Shown one piece after another: positions 10,301 to 20,854 of a DNA stretch of 64,000 nt (within the stretch, counting starts at the first letter, position 1; the number at the start of each line of letters is the position of its first letter). Origin of the DNA: Tretioscincus oriximinensis (lineage: Eukaryota > Chordata > Lepidosauria > Squamata > Gymnophthalmidae); the NCBI GenBank assembly GCA_022410635.1, contig JAJVDF010000168.1, positions 270,788 to 334,787 of the forward strand, read 5' to 3'. The translations under genes and the position numbers were made by a program. A model generated the notes under the pieces. That model was not told the DNA's origin and did no database searches. It was given only the letters and a program-made list of their open reading frames with translations.

Positions 10301-11220
10301 CTAATCCTCAGACACTTTGAAAGGGGCCCTGAGAAATAAGGGACGATATTATCCGGATGCCACTTATTACATTGCCTGATCGCCTGTCCCATGCAATATG
10401 CATTTTGGTAAGGCATCCAACAGCCCTTAACTTCATCTTTCTCACCCTGGAGTCCTCCTGTCCTTTTGACTGTTACTCTCATTCACCCANCCAATATGGC
10501 TGCACTTTGGTAAGAGTCTCCAAAGCGCTTAGCAAAGCCTTATCTAGCTTACCAGATTGTCTTCTATCTGTGGAAAAACCCAGGAGATTTCAGTCTCAGC
10601 TACTGCACTTCTGGGCTTTGCCTGCTTTGTCCAGAGAGCTGTGGCCATCATAAGCTTTTCCTTTTAAAGACTATAATAACAGCTGCATGTGTTATCACAC
10701 AAACCTAATACTGTGGGCAATGTGTGAATAATTCTCTCTGGACTGAGAAGATCTTCTGGGTCTTTGCTTTTACCTCCATCCTTCGTTGTATTAATAGGGT
10801 TAAAGGTGTCGCCACGGTGAATTTATGGCCGACATCTCTCAGTCTGTTACAGCAAGATCACTAATGGGTGACCTTGAGGTTCGACCATTCCAGACTCAGA
10901 AAGATCAAGTCTCAACCCCCTCCTGGAAAACGTCATGCGCCCGTGACCCTTTCATTCTCCTTCTCCATGGCCTAACCTTTAACTCACTGATCTTTGACCA
11001 AATTATTAAGCAAACACCTGCTTAGGGCTTTGACCAAGGGCATCAGACCTGGAAAGCTACCATAATTTCATGTGAATTAGCTGTAATCAGAGCAACGCTT
11101 GTCTGTGTTTGAGAGAAAGATCTTGGGGTAAATTTACAGTAAATAAGCAGGATAGTTTCCTATAAAACATANCTGATGGAAATAGAATCGTGCAAGCAAA
11201 ATGTCGAGTTTCTCCTCTTT
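10300..11220. other. Unassigned sequence
   Basis: No recognisable gene, repeat or structure. Single Ns at 10,490 and 11,172. Confidence 0.4.
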
Positions 11221-11224
11221 TTCA

Positions 11225-11570
11225 CTGATATGACAGCAAAGTAATATTTTCCTTTTATTGCTGTGGTACAATACTGAAGCTCCATGGTGGAGCAAATAGC
11301 CTGGTTTGATTCCTACCATCTCCGTGAAAGGAGGCAATGGGAAACCACCTCTCATTCATTACCAGGAAAGCTATATCAATGAACTCATGAAACCAAGAAA
11401 TACCCACAGCTTAGTAGTAAAGCAATTGGTTAGCAAGCACAGGGCCACCAGTTCAGACTACAGCCTCATCTTGTAATTCGGCAAAATAAACTATTTCTGC
11501 CAACCTCCCAAGAAAACTGCACAGCAATGCCTATGCGGCTGGCCTCAATTGGGCAGGACTCCAAGGTTTT
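11225..11570. mobile_element. Possible BovB-tailed SINE remnant
   Basis: AAAGGAGGCAATGGGAAACC and CCAACCTCCCAAGAAAACTG followed by CAATTGGGCAGGACTCCAAG resemble SINEs carrying a BovB-like tail. The match is from memory and the copy is worn. Confidence 0.3.
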
Positions 11571-11609
11571 TATATCCAGCTTTTACCAACCTGAAGGGAT
11601 TCAAGGATT

Positions 11610-11745
11610 ACAAAACATTCTGTTCATAACTTTCACAGAGAGCTCTGAAGACCTGTGACTAGGACAAGGTTACCCAGCTGGCTTTCGTTGAAGAATCTGG
11701 GATCGAACCAGGAGACTTCAAGAAAAGATTTCATGGCTCAGACAT
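11610..11745 (-). mobile_element. tRNA-headed SINE fragment (subfamily 1)
   Basis: AGAGCTCTGAAGACCTGTGA, GGTTACCCAGCTGGCTTTCG and GGGATCGAACCAGGAGACTT follow the same order as the SINE copies at 50,733 (plus) and 53,720 (minus). The last block is the complement of a tRNA-like B box. Confidence 0.55.
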
Positions 11746-11876
11746 ACATTTGACCATCCAATTTTCAGTGACCGTATTGTCACTGTGAATGAATCTGGTG
11801 GTCACTTGCTTCTTAATGCTCATCTGTACATTTGGTCTATTGCAATTACGCTGCAAGACCTACAAACGTATAATTT

Positions 11877-11920
11877 CTAGCAAGGGGCTAGTCTGGAAGC
11901 ACTTTAGAGACTGAGGCCCC
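11877..11920. mobile_element. Palindromic element B, short fragment
   Basis: TTCTAGCAAGGGGCTAG and GCACTTTAGAGACTGAGG match the outer arm of family B. Confidence 0.4.
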
Positions 11921-11991
11921 ATCCAGAAAGGGCACTTTTAGAGCTATGGACACCATGGGAGGTTTGGGTAGGGTTGCCCAATAGTTTGGTG

Positions 11992-12155
11992 TAGGGTTTC
12001 CAGATAAAATCTGGGACAGAAGTTTGTATCTTTAATAACTATAGAAGAGAGGATTTTTTGCAGGACTTAATGCCTGGGGTGGGGGAATCACTTTCTTACA
12101 TCCCTTGAAGGGGCAAACATCTATCCCAGATTTGGTCTGTGAGCACATGACTAAA
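11992..12155. mobile_element. Non-autonomous hAT-like element
   Basis: Begins TAGGGTTTCCAGATAAAATC and ends with a worn inverted counterpart containing ATCTATCCCAGATTTGG. The internal words match the copies at 5,985 and 63,608. Confidence 0.45.
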
Positions 12156-12234
12156 ACGTACCTGCTTCTTGCTGTGCCATTCTGTCATCTTCGCTACCCA
12201 ACCAGACGTCTTAATGAAGGCTTCACTATGGAAT

Positions 12235-12480
12235 GCCTGGTTGTCCATTANAGAGTGCCTTCAGCCCTGACATCTGCCACAACCTCACAAGGAGAGGAGC
12301 AGTGTGAGAAGATGCCAGTCAACATGACTGCAGAATCACAGCTGGCTGGGCATGCACATGTCAGTGTTCTGGCTTTGTCTCATCAGCCTCACGCCAGCTC
12401 CATGCAGTTCCAGCAAAAGGTATGTCCCCTCTTTTCCCCATAGAAATCCACAATCACTTTTAGATTGTAGATTTCACTCA
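12235..12480 (+). repeat. Interspersed repeat family T, copy 1
   Basis: Aligns with the complement of 62,145-62,400 through the words TCACAAGGAGAGGAG, ACTGCAGAATCACAGCTGGC, GGCATGCACATGTCAGT, GCCAGCTCCATGCAG and TTGTAGATTTCACTCA. It is GC-richer than its surroundings and keeps a short open frame in both copies. The class is unknown. Confidence 0.5.
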
Positions 12481-12499
12481 ATTTCCCCCTCTGTGTGTA

Positions 12500-13390
12500 T
12501 GGGACCTTGACCTGGTAGTCCTATCCTGGTAAACCTAAGCTAAGTTTCCCAAGCCCAAGTCCATGTTTGCGGGCTTTTCAANTATTATTATTCAATAAAA
12601 AACTGAATAATAAGAATTCTGCTTCAGCTAACTATCTATTATTTATCTCGTCACTACTTATTCAAAGTCCCTTGCTCTGGGATTTATGGTGGATTATATT
12701 CCAGAATAGATGTCTGCCACTCACATGCTAGTAGAGTCTATGGCAGGCTCCAGGTTGGGCCACATTCTGCGTAATAGTCAACAATAAGATCCAGTGCAGA
12801 AAGGAATAAAGCACCCAAACAACCTCTCTCAATTTAGGGAGAATGGAAAGATAGAGCAGCAAGTTATTAGCAGNTTGTCTTTTCATTACATGTGTAACAA
12901 CTATCTAACAGTACTGAAAATGAAATCAGCAAGCAGTTAATCCAGGAGAAAATCTCTGTCTTTTCACCAGCTATAGTATAATTATTAAATGGATCCTTGA
13001 TTGATTCCCCACACATTCCCCTGTCTGCAGAGCCATTTATACAGTCTAGCAAAGCAAACTGTATTTATATAGATCTGTTGAAAATGAAGAAGGGAAGGAA
13101 CGGGCATCACTGTTAGTTGGACTCTTGCCCTGACTAGAGTGGGAAAAGACCTCATAATTTCTGCATCACTATAAAGCAATTCCAAATGAAAAATTATTGG
13201 ATTTGCCGGAAGCCATATGCAATTTTATTGCAGTACGAGTTTTTATACAATGATTTAGAAATTCAGTTTCCTGTTCACATGTATAAAAGTGACTTGTGCT
13301 TTCCCCAACCCAAAATGGGAAGTGCAAATAGGACTTCCCATGGGTCACACCAACATGCAGAAAGGAATTGACCATAGTCCATGATTTCTG
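12500..13390. other. Unassigned sequence with a partial element C
   Basis: Positions 12,663-12,765 (GGATTATATTCCAGAATAGA, CACATGCTAGTAGAGTCTAT, GGCAGGCTCCAGGTTGGGCC) resemble the centre of palindromic element C. The rest shows nothing recognisable. Confidence 0.35.
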
Positions 13391-13397
13391 AACTATA

Positions 13398-13471
13398 CAG
13401 CTCAAAACAATTAAGGGAACACTTTAACTTAATAGTGTATGTTAAAGTGTCCCCTTAATTGTTTTGAGCAG
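13398..13471. mobile_element. 74-bp Tc1/mariner-like mini-element
   Basis: Two inverted arms of 31 bases (13,398-13,428 and 13,441-13,471) match at 29 of 31 positions. They are separated by only 12 bases, and TA lies immediately outside each arm (13,396-13,397 and 13,472-13,473). Arms begin CAGCTCAAAACAATTAAGGG and CTGCTCAAAACAATTAAGGG. Nothing else is present, so it is just two terminal repeats and a loop. The TA flanks and arm length fit a Tc1/mariner MITE. Confidence 0.8.
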
Positions 13472-13474
13472 TAT

Positions 13475-14080
13475 ATATCCAGAACTTCACTAAAGCTTTT
13501 TTNCTCAAACATAAACACCAATGTTGTTTTGAACATCTCATGATGATAGTATTATTAAGAGCATAATAACTGTAATCCTGGGTGACAATAAAATTGAATA
13601 AAGAACTTGAGAAGACCAGGAGGTATTAAGATTTGAAGATTGAAGGCAACAGTTATGGATCCCNTTGGTTATCACCACTGAGTGCCATTCTAGAAAACCT
13701 TTGCCAGAACTAAGCTCATCTGCATATTAACAAAATATCTATAGATCAACTGCAAAAGGTTCCATTATTCAAATCTGCACATGTCTTGTGCCATTATATT
13801 ATGTCATATCTAAGTTTTTAAGAAGAACTCGATGCAGAATAAGCAATTTTTTTAAAAAAGCAGGTAAAACAGAAAAGTTAAACTGACATCNGTTAAGTAT
13901 CTACAGAAATCTTATCATATCTACATAAGCTGCCTACAATCAATGAAACCATTAAACAGAGGTTCCAAGCATTCAGGAGCATAGAACAGTGTTTAGCTGG
14001 GACTTTACCAGTCTGATCATCCCAAGACTTTGGGAAGGAGCCGATGATCAAAGTACTAAACCCATAATAAACATCACCAG
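13475..14080. other. Unassigned sequence
   Basis: AT-rich DNA with single Ns and no recognised feature. Confidence 0.4.
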
Positions 14081-14445
14081 ACTATGGCTGCAGACACACA
14101 AGGTTTCCCTACCACAATGAGAATATCATCATGATGATTCAGCTCCACGTGTTAATGGAGTTTTGCAATGCACCCAGGAAAAAAGGGCCTTTTTGTTGAT
14201 ATTTTCCAAAATGTTTATGCCTGCAGCCATGGAGCTAGGACAAGGCAATGCAGAATCACATATTGAGCATGCTCAGTATTGACTTCCTGGTTAGTCTTCT
14301 TGTCTGTTTCATGTAGATTTAAAGGTTTTCTAATGGTTTGTTTGTGAAAGGAAGGGGGTACCTATGAATGGACTCATGATTGAGTTATTCTGGATTTTCA
14401 AATCATTACGATTTTTAACACGGTGTGTGGAAGGGCCCTATATGA
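14080..14445. repeat. Interspersed repeat family S, copy 1
   Basis: Shares with 36,255-36,735, in order, GCAGACACACAAGGTTTCCC, TACCACAATG, a middle part with a reading TCATGATTGAGTTATT, and a final CATTACGATTTTTAACACGG block. The shared order over several hundred bases supports one dispersed family, probably a DNA transposon, but ends and target duplications are unclear. Confidence 0.45.
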
Positions 14446-14685
14446 TGATGATGATGCTAACAACAACACATTTTGTTGTTGAGTAAGCTGAATGTAAGTA
14501 GAAAGCTGTAGCTCTGGTGAGCTACCTATTGGACACTCCTCTCCTAGGTTATAGAATGCCAGTTCCTCTAGCATCCATGTGGTGGATTTATGCTGATGAA
14601 AGGCATTATTTCACAAATGTGTGTCCACATGATGTGTTGCATGAATGCAAGGTGTATTCATGGTGGTATTTTGTCCAGCCTGGAA

Positions 14686-15070
14686 TTTATTTTATTTTAT
14701 TTATTTAAAGATTTTTACCCCGCCCTTCCCCCNGAAGGTGTCCAGGGCGGCTTACAAAAGTTAAAAATTCAGGTCGTCATGACCTTCACAACATGAAAAC
14801 CATAAAAGAAACACAAGAATTTAAAATGTCGTCCTCTGATGGGGGAGCTAACCCGAAAAGGCCCGGGTGAAGAGACAGGTCTTTACCAGGTGCCGAAGAG
14901 ATTGTAAAGATGGCGCCAGGCGTGCTTCCGGGGGGAGGCCATTCCATAGTATCGGGGCCACCACCGAGAAAGCTCTTCCCCGCGCCCCCGCCCCCCTTAT
15001 CCTAGAGCAGGAGTTATAGTTAATGTGCAATTGGGAGGAGTGATTGTGCTCTTTCTGAGTACCAATCACC
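14686..15070 (-). mobile_element. L2-clade LINE 3' end with C-terminal coding remnant
   Basis: On the minus strand, 15,069-14,848 encodes about 73 residues with RAFSVVAPILWNGLPPEAR and a following SLRHLVKTCLF, the typical extreme C-terminus of L2-type LINE polyproteins. The 3'UTR then runs to an AAATAAAATAAA tail at 14,686-14,706. This is a 5'-truncated dead copy; only the last part of the frame is left. Confidence 0.7.
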
Positions 15071-15074
15071 TCTA

Positions 15075-15640
15075 CAGCTTGTTAAAGAGTTGGTAAAGAG
15101 CAACAGCGAGCATCAGTCAAAAGAATAAATGAAGCTCTTTTTCATATGCAAATAGGGGATCCAATGCAAAAAAGAAGAAGAAGAAAGCATTGTTTTGTAA
15201 ATAGTGAGAAATATTCTTGAAAAAGGTTAGGAGTGATTACATAAGTTATCTCTACCATAAGGAAATCTATAACGCATTCTTGCTCTTTTCATTAAAACTA
15301 GCTTTTCATGACGGAGGGAAGGAAGCCAAGCCCTGCATTTTAATTAGAGCTCATCAATAATTACATCATTTAATAATTTGCAAGCATGGGGATCTTTCCA
15401 TGACACCAAACTGTAGCAATGGCGTATGTTTTACTTTCATATGCCCCAGCGCTGGGAATCGTGCAAGAATCTCATACACTTTGTTAGAATTTCCACTCTC
15501 CTCATAGGTGCAATGCACAGAAAATTGCCTCACCCCATTTCCTGTTTGGTGTAATTGGGACCCTGCCCTGGGGCCCTGGAAGTCCAACCATTACAAGACA
15601 CACACCCCCCCCAGCGGTGCTGGGTCTTCCCACAATGTGT
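15075..15640. other. Unassigned sequence
   Basis: Contains a short AAG run near 15,172-15,185 and no recognised gene or repeat. Confidence 0.4.
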
Positions 15641-15643
15641 TGG

Positions 15644-15825
15644 TTCCTACCTTAAGTTTTAAAGGCTTCAGCAATGTGTGGTGTTTTTTTTCATGCTGAT
15701 TACCCCTCACTTGCACCAACAAACAGTAATCAGTGATTATCCGGAATAGTTGTGCTGCGCGTGGGGCGTAATCAGCATAGAGTTGCCATGCGTCACTGAA
15801 GCTTTTAAAACTTAAGCTAGGAAGC
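15644..15825. mobile_element. Fold-back element D
   Basis: The two halves are inverted copies: CTTAAGTTTTAAAGGCTTCA at 15,651 pairs with the complement of TGAAGCTTTTAAAACTTAAG near 15,797-15,816, and CATGCTGATTACCCC pairs with GGGGCGTAATCAGCAT. Arms are about 65 bases with mismatches. No second copy is seen in the window. It is probably a MITE, with no coding capacity. Confidence 0.55.
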
Positions 15826-16880
15826 CGATTGGTAGGGGCTCCTTCAGTCTTCTACCCCCAGGGACCTGGCTCCACTACTGGTTTGGTGATGCCACTTTCA
15901 GCCCCTGCTTCCAGAAAGAGTGCCCGCTGTGACATCACTTCCTGTCATGCCCCAGAAGTGTTGTCATCAAATTTTATGCTCACACTTCATGCAAGCGATA
16001 ACCATAACACCCAAGATTTTCAGGCTTCAGGCCCGAGACTGCCGGTTCAAATACTCCCAGCACTGATGTGCCCATGAGATGATGGGCTCACTTATGTTAG
16101 ATGCTTGGACTGCCATAAAGAGCCACCAAGAGACTTTGAGTAAACCCAAACTTCCAAAATATGAAGTGTGTAATGTATGATTTTGTATGTGCAAATTATG
16201 GAAATAAAATGTTTTGCTCACTCCTCCCCCCCGCCCCCTCAAAAATAAGATTGAAAGAGAGAGAGAGCTTCTGCTTTACAGGAAATTACTGTGCCAGAGT
16301 CAAGTGCAGTATAGTGGGAGGTGGGGGGGAGAGACCTCAGAGGCCGACTTCCCCACATATCCACCCCACAGGGACCAGCTGATGTTGAAAGAGCAAAGAA
16401 GGGAGCCATTAAGGTGCAGCTCGCAATTGACACTGACCTTTGGTTCTGTCACCCGGCTTTTTCCCGCCATCTGCACAGTCATGAACTTTGCCACTTAAAC
16501 TTGGCTTCTCAATTAATGTGTCCAGCTGGGAAGGGTGGTGGTGGGGGGTGGGGGTGAGAGGAATCCCCTGTTGGACTAAGAGTACCACTGCCACCAACTA
16601 GTGTCATGCTAATACTGGAGAAGGGAGATGGGGAGAGAAGTGAAAGCTATACCGAGCAGACTGCCATTTAAACACTTTCTTTCTTTTTTGAGGGAAAGGA
16701 GAGAAAGGTTGGAGTGATTTGATGATTTGTTGAGTGATATTCCACTGCATACCTAATGGTTTTAGGGTTTTAGGGGGAGCCACAGTAAAATAGTTATAAA
16801 AAAAAGCCCACCGAAAGAACAAAACCTTTGACGTTCAAACAAAAGAATGCCTCCATTGGGAGGGAATATAGAGCAGTGAG
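15826..16880. other. Unassigned sequence
   Basis: Relatively G/C-rich in 16,210-16,560 with C and G runs. Several overlapping short frames on both strands show no domain. No repeat partner found. Confidence 0.4.
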
Positions 16881-16882
16881 AT

Positions 16883-16950
16883 CCCATAATACTTTAGAGA
16901 CTAACAAGAAAAAGGTAGGCAGCGTGAACTTTCATAGGCAAGTATATTTC
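16883..16950. mobile_element. Palindromic element B, left arm
   Basis: ACTTTAGAGACTAACAAG, AGGTAGGCAGCGTGAACTTT and CATAGGCAAGTATATTTCTT match family B. The element is cut off by the ATGT microsatellite that starts where its centre would be. Confidence 0.55.
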
Positions 16951-16952
16951 TT

Positions 16953-17006
16953 CATGTATGTATGTATGTATGTATGTATGTATGTATGTATGTATGTATG
17001 TATGTA
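16953..17006. repeat. (ATGT)n microsatellite running into an assembly gap
   Basis: About 13 uninterrupted TATG units up to the first N. The true length is unknown. Confidence 0.95.
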
Positions 17007-17598
17007 NNNNNNNNNNNNNNNNNNNNNNNNNNNNNNNNNNNNNNNNNNNNNNNNNNNNNNNNNNNNNNNNNNNNNNNNNNNNNNNNNNNNNNNNNNNNNN
17101 NNNNNNNNNNNNNNNNNNNNNNNNNNNNNNNNNNNNNNNNNNNNNNNNNNNNNNNNNNNNNNNNNNNNNNNNNNNNNNNNNNNNNNNNNNNNNNNNNNNN
17201 NNNNNNNNNNNNNNNNNNNNNNNNNNNNNNNNNNNNNNNNNNNNNNNNNNNNNNNNNNNNNNNNNNNNNNNNNNNNNNNNNNNNNNNNNNNNNNNNNNNN
17301 NNNNNNNNNNNNNNNNNNNNNNNNNNNNNNNNNNNNNNNNNNNNNNNNNNNNNNNNNNNNNNNNNNNNNNNNNNNNNNNNNNNNNNNNNNNNNNNNNNNN
17401 NNNNNNNNNNNNNNNNNNNNNNNNNNNNNNNNNNNNNNNNNNNNNNNNNNNNNNNNNNNNNNNNNNNNNNNNNNNNNNNNNNNNNNNNNNNNNNNNNNNN
17501 NNNNNNNNNNNNNNNNNNNNNNNNNNNNNNNNNNNNNNNNNNNNNNNNNNNNNNNNNNNNNNNNNNNNNNNNNNNNNNNNNNNNNNNNNNNNNNNNNN
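17007..17598. other. Assembly gap (592 N)
   Basis: Unsequenced stretch between two blocks of simple repeat. Reading frames drawn across it are meaningless. Confidence 0.99.
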
Positions 17599-17690
17599 GC
17601 ATGTGCGCATGTGCGCATGTGTGCATGTATGTGTTTGTGTGTGTGTAGATAAGCACATTGGTAGGTAGGCAGGCAGGTAGGCAGCTGCCA
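17599..17690. repeat. GC-ATGT / GT / GGTA-GGCA simple repeats
   Basis: Alternating GCATGTGC units, then (GT)n, then GGTAGGTAGGCAGGCAGG. It is the right-hand rim of the gap, so a compound microsatellite probably fills the gap. Confidence 0.85.
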
Positions 17691-17800
17691 TATTTATTTG
17701 TATACTGCCATTCCAATTTGGAAATTGCCCAAAGCGATTTACAGAAAACAGATAGAATAAACAAAGTAAAACATCAAGCATTAAGAATTATACAATACAA
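17690..17800 (-). mobile_element. L2-clade LINE 3' tail fragment
   Basis: TTTATTTGTATACTGCCATT and GCGATTTACAGAAAACAG are a worn complement of the LINE tail region seen at 57,000 and 55,690. Confidence 0.4.
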
Positions 17801-17902
17801 TTTACATATTTCACAGAAACAAAGTATCACCAGAGATATGCACACACACTAATATTAGAATAAATTAACTAGATAAATATAGATAAAATAGAGATAAAAC
17901 AG

Positions 17903-17926
17903 AGATAGATAGATAGATAGATAGAT

Positions 17927-18003
<77 letters not shown>

Positions 18004-18020
18004 CAGATAGACAGATAGAC

Positions 18021-18051
<31 letters not shown>

Positions 18052-18106
18052 CAGATAGACAGATAGACAGATAGACAGATAGACAGATAGACAGATAGAT
18101 AGATAG
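17903..18106. repeat. Compound (GATA)n-(GAAA)n-(GATA/GACA)n microsatellite
   Basis: About 200 bases: GATA units to 17,928, GAAA units to 17,985, then mixed GATA and GACA units to 18,106. Reading frames on the complement (LSIYLS repeats) are artefacts of this. Confidence 0.95.
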
Positions 18107-18109
18107 TGG

Positions 18110-19925
18110 CACTGTTAATAAGAAAAAGAGAGGCAATAGGAGTTTTCATTTTGGTCTGCATATATTGTTAAATCTCTTTATGGGTGCAGTACATGTCCTC
18201 AAGGATCACTAACATGGCGAGAGCAAAAACATTAACCAGCAGAAATGAAAAATGTTCCTTGGGATGAGAAGGGAAGAACCATAAGGAAGAGGAACAGAAG
18301 GCTGGCTGACCAGAAACAGGGAGATAATACACATGTCACTTGAAATTCTCGTGCATTTAGGGCCAGGCAATGGGGTGGTGTGTGTGTGTGNGTGGGTGGG
18401 TGGAGAGAGTAATNTACAGCAATGATATCTTTGATCACTGTAAGAACTGAGAAATACAGGAACTGTGTCGAGTGTAGTTTTCATCAAGACATTTTCTATT
18501 CCCTGCGTACGAATCATTTCATGCCTTGCCTCACCCAGGCCTCAGTGCCTGGGCTTCAAAAGCAATTTCAGCAGCAAAATAAGGTGCTTTTCTTCAATTT
18601 TCAAGCCATTTGTACGAGGTTAGCGTTGTTTACCCACCTGGTACACTGATATTTACATACCCCTTTAAAGAAAATTGGTAGGTATGATTTATGGAGTACT
18701 GTAAGAGGACAATTTTCCATGTAGTGCACCTAATCTGAAAGGTCGCCTACAAAGGTCACGCTGGGCATACAAACACCAAGTCTTCTCTTTGGAATAAGTT
18801 AGGATATTCATTTTTCTTGGGAAAATGTCAGCTCTAGCCGACTCCAGGGGTTACTTTATGCAGATAAATGTGTAAGCCTTTAATCTAAAAGCAAAAGGGG
18901 GTGGAAGAAAAGAGGAGAAGGGGGTGGGTGGACTCTATACAAAGTCCATCTATCACTGTTAAGATCTGTAATTTGTTTTTATTTAAATCCCAAGCCAGGG
19001 TGGGAATGGGCACCCCAAATTGTTAACACGGTCACCTACTGCTTCTTGGGCTGAGATTAAGGTTCAGGGACATACATCTGCTTTCAACCTGTGCCATACC
19101 ACTGGGGGAAGCATAACCTGGATTTTAAAGAGTTTCGGTATCTATATATGTTTCAGTGGCTGTATAGAGACGACCACATCTGACCCGAGCATGTTTAATC
19201 ACATAATAAGAACACTGCGCATCTCCGGCATTTTATCTTCCGATGAACAGCAGTGACAAATGTAGTTTGGGCATATAAATAGCAGGAAGAGATTTATTTT
19301 CCAGGGTGGCGTGTAAGGGAGATAAAAGGAAGAGTCTATGAAATGTGTCCCGCATTGCAAAAGAAATACAATATCGTCTTCTGTTCCAATTCAAAATGTC
19401 AGGGGAGAATGCCACTGCTTTTGAAGTCAACATAGCAACACCCAGGCATAGGAAAGATGGAAGGAGACTAGTTGTTTAAACTGAGAAAAGTGTGAGGTTC
19501 CCAAAGGGAGAAGATTTTGTTTTGATAGTGGGTGCAGAATTCTCTGTGCCATGAAACAGTTCAATACAATATAGATTATATTCTGCAGTTATGGGGTGCT
19601 AAGGCCCTGTGCACATGAGTGATTAATGTCTCTATGGGAGTGTCATCCACTCACTACAACCCTCCATTTTTCTGTAACTTTTGGGAATGGATATAATCTG
19701 CTTTTGTGGAGGATCCCCACAAAATCCCTTCCCCAAATCCATGTATCAGGGAACTGCCCTGCGGGAGCTGCACCAACAGTATGGCAATCTCCCAGATGTT
19801 GTTATGGTGGTGGTGCTCTACTCATGAGTAGGGTGCTGCTGCTGCCTTGAAAGAACTAAGTTAGGTGTCTCTAGATTTATTGAGCAACCCACCATATCTG
19901 AAAAAAGTGATAGGTGAAAAGTCTA
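18110..19925. other. Unassigned sequence
   Basis: Contains a short (GT)n at 18,376-18,402. The rest is single-copy-looking with no recognised exon or repeat. Positions 19,020-19,430 have few low-complexity runs and could hold conserved non-coding sequence, which cannot be judged from one genome. Confidence 0.35.
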
Positions 19926-19928
19926 GAG

Positions 19929-20221
19929 CAGGGGTCCTCAAACTTTTTAAAAAGGGGGCCAGTTCACTGTCCCTCAGACCGTTGGAGGGCTAGACGGTAG
20001 TTTTTTAAAAACAGAACAAATTCCTATGAACCCTGCAGATATCTTATCTGAATCCCATGTTCCTCTCCTAGATGCAGCTGAAGAGACTGGAGTCAGGAAG
20101 CGAGGTGGAAGAGGGAAAAGGGAAAGAGAGAGGGAGCTCAGGAAAGGAGGGAGCGAAGTGGCCGGTGCTGTTGTGGGCCAGATAAAAGTCCCTGGTGGGC
20201 CGTAGTTTGTTAACTTCCCTG
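19929..20221 (+). mobile_element. Non-autonomous hAT element
   Basis: Begins CAGGGGTCCTCAAACTTTTT, followed by GGGGGCCAGTTCACTGTCCC and GACCGTTGGAGGGC. It ends with a worn GTAGTTTGTTAACTTCCCTG, the inverted counterpart of the start. The CAGGG start and this opening word resemble a hAT MITE group known from several vertebrate lineages. No transposase remnant. A flanking 8-bp duplication is not clear. Confidence 0.6.
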
Positions 20222-20280
20222 AGACCTTTGAGTATAGGACAGTACAGAAATATAAGTAAATAATAAAATAATTTTCTGTC

Positions 20281-20560
20281 CACAAAACACACTCTCCCGG
20301 CAGCCATTTTGTTTGCTGGCTGTCAAGAGGAACTTCCAATCCTCACAGTTTCTATCAATATAGCACAGCCTTTTCGTTGGTTTCCTGNTGAACTGATAAT
20401 CCCTATTATTGGGTTAACCTCCCCCACCCAAAAAAATAATAATAATAATCTGCCTATTTATATAACAACCTGGAGAGGCAAATGCAACACAAATCAGACT
20501 TGCAAATGGATTCTTAGTCTTGCCTGGATGCATCCATTGGCTGCATCTAGACATGCTTTT
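20281..20560. repeat. Interspersed repeat family R, copy 2
   Basis: GGCAGCCATTTTGTTTGCTG, GAGAGGCAAATGCAACACAA and CAAATGGATTCTTAGTCTTG parallel 7,735-8,010. The middle part differs in length. Confidence 0.45.
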
Positions 20561-20702
20561 ATTTTGAGTTTACCTCTGGTTTCCACACATGTGGGGTCTA
20601 AATATGGTGCAAATGTTTTATTATAAAATCCCGATATGCTGGTTTTTTGACATTATGAACTGCAATAATATTCAGATTAGATCTTGTGAGTTTGTATGAC
20701 TA

Positions 20703-20853
20703 TGGCCCTGGCCCACTGAGCCTTCTTCTGGGTTATATCTCAGGACACAACTTGGCCATTCACATGCCAGTGAGGATTCGGGCCTGCCATAGTTTACACA
20801 AGCACATAGATTCTGAGATATAGGGCAGAAGAAGGCTCAGGGGAACAGGACCT
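20703..20853. mobile_element. Palindromic element C, full-length copy
   Basis: The left arm CCACTGAGCCTTCTTCTGGG then TTATATCTCAGGA is mirrored by TCTGAGATATAGGGCAGAAG then AAGGCTCAGGGGAACAGGAC. Arms are about 43 bases with a centre of about 65. Flanking target duplication is unclear. Confidence 0.6.
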
Positions 20854-20854
20854 T

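Noticed and set aside
16828..17781. Open frames of 230-295 codons on both strands
   Set aside because: They run through the 592-N gap and the ATGT repeat; the residues are unknown or repeat-encoded.
17855..18161. LSIYLS/SVYLSICLS repeat frames on the minus strand
   Set aside because: Translation of the GATA/GACA microsatellite.
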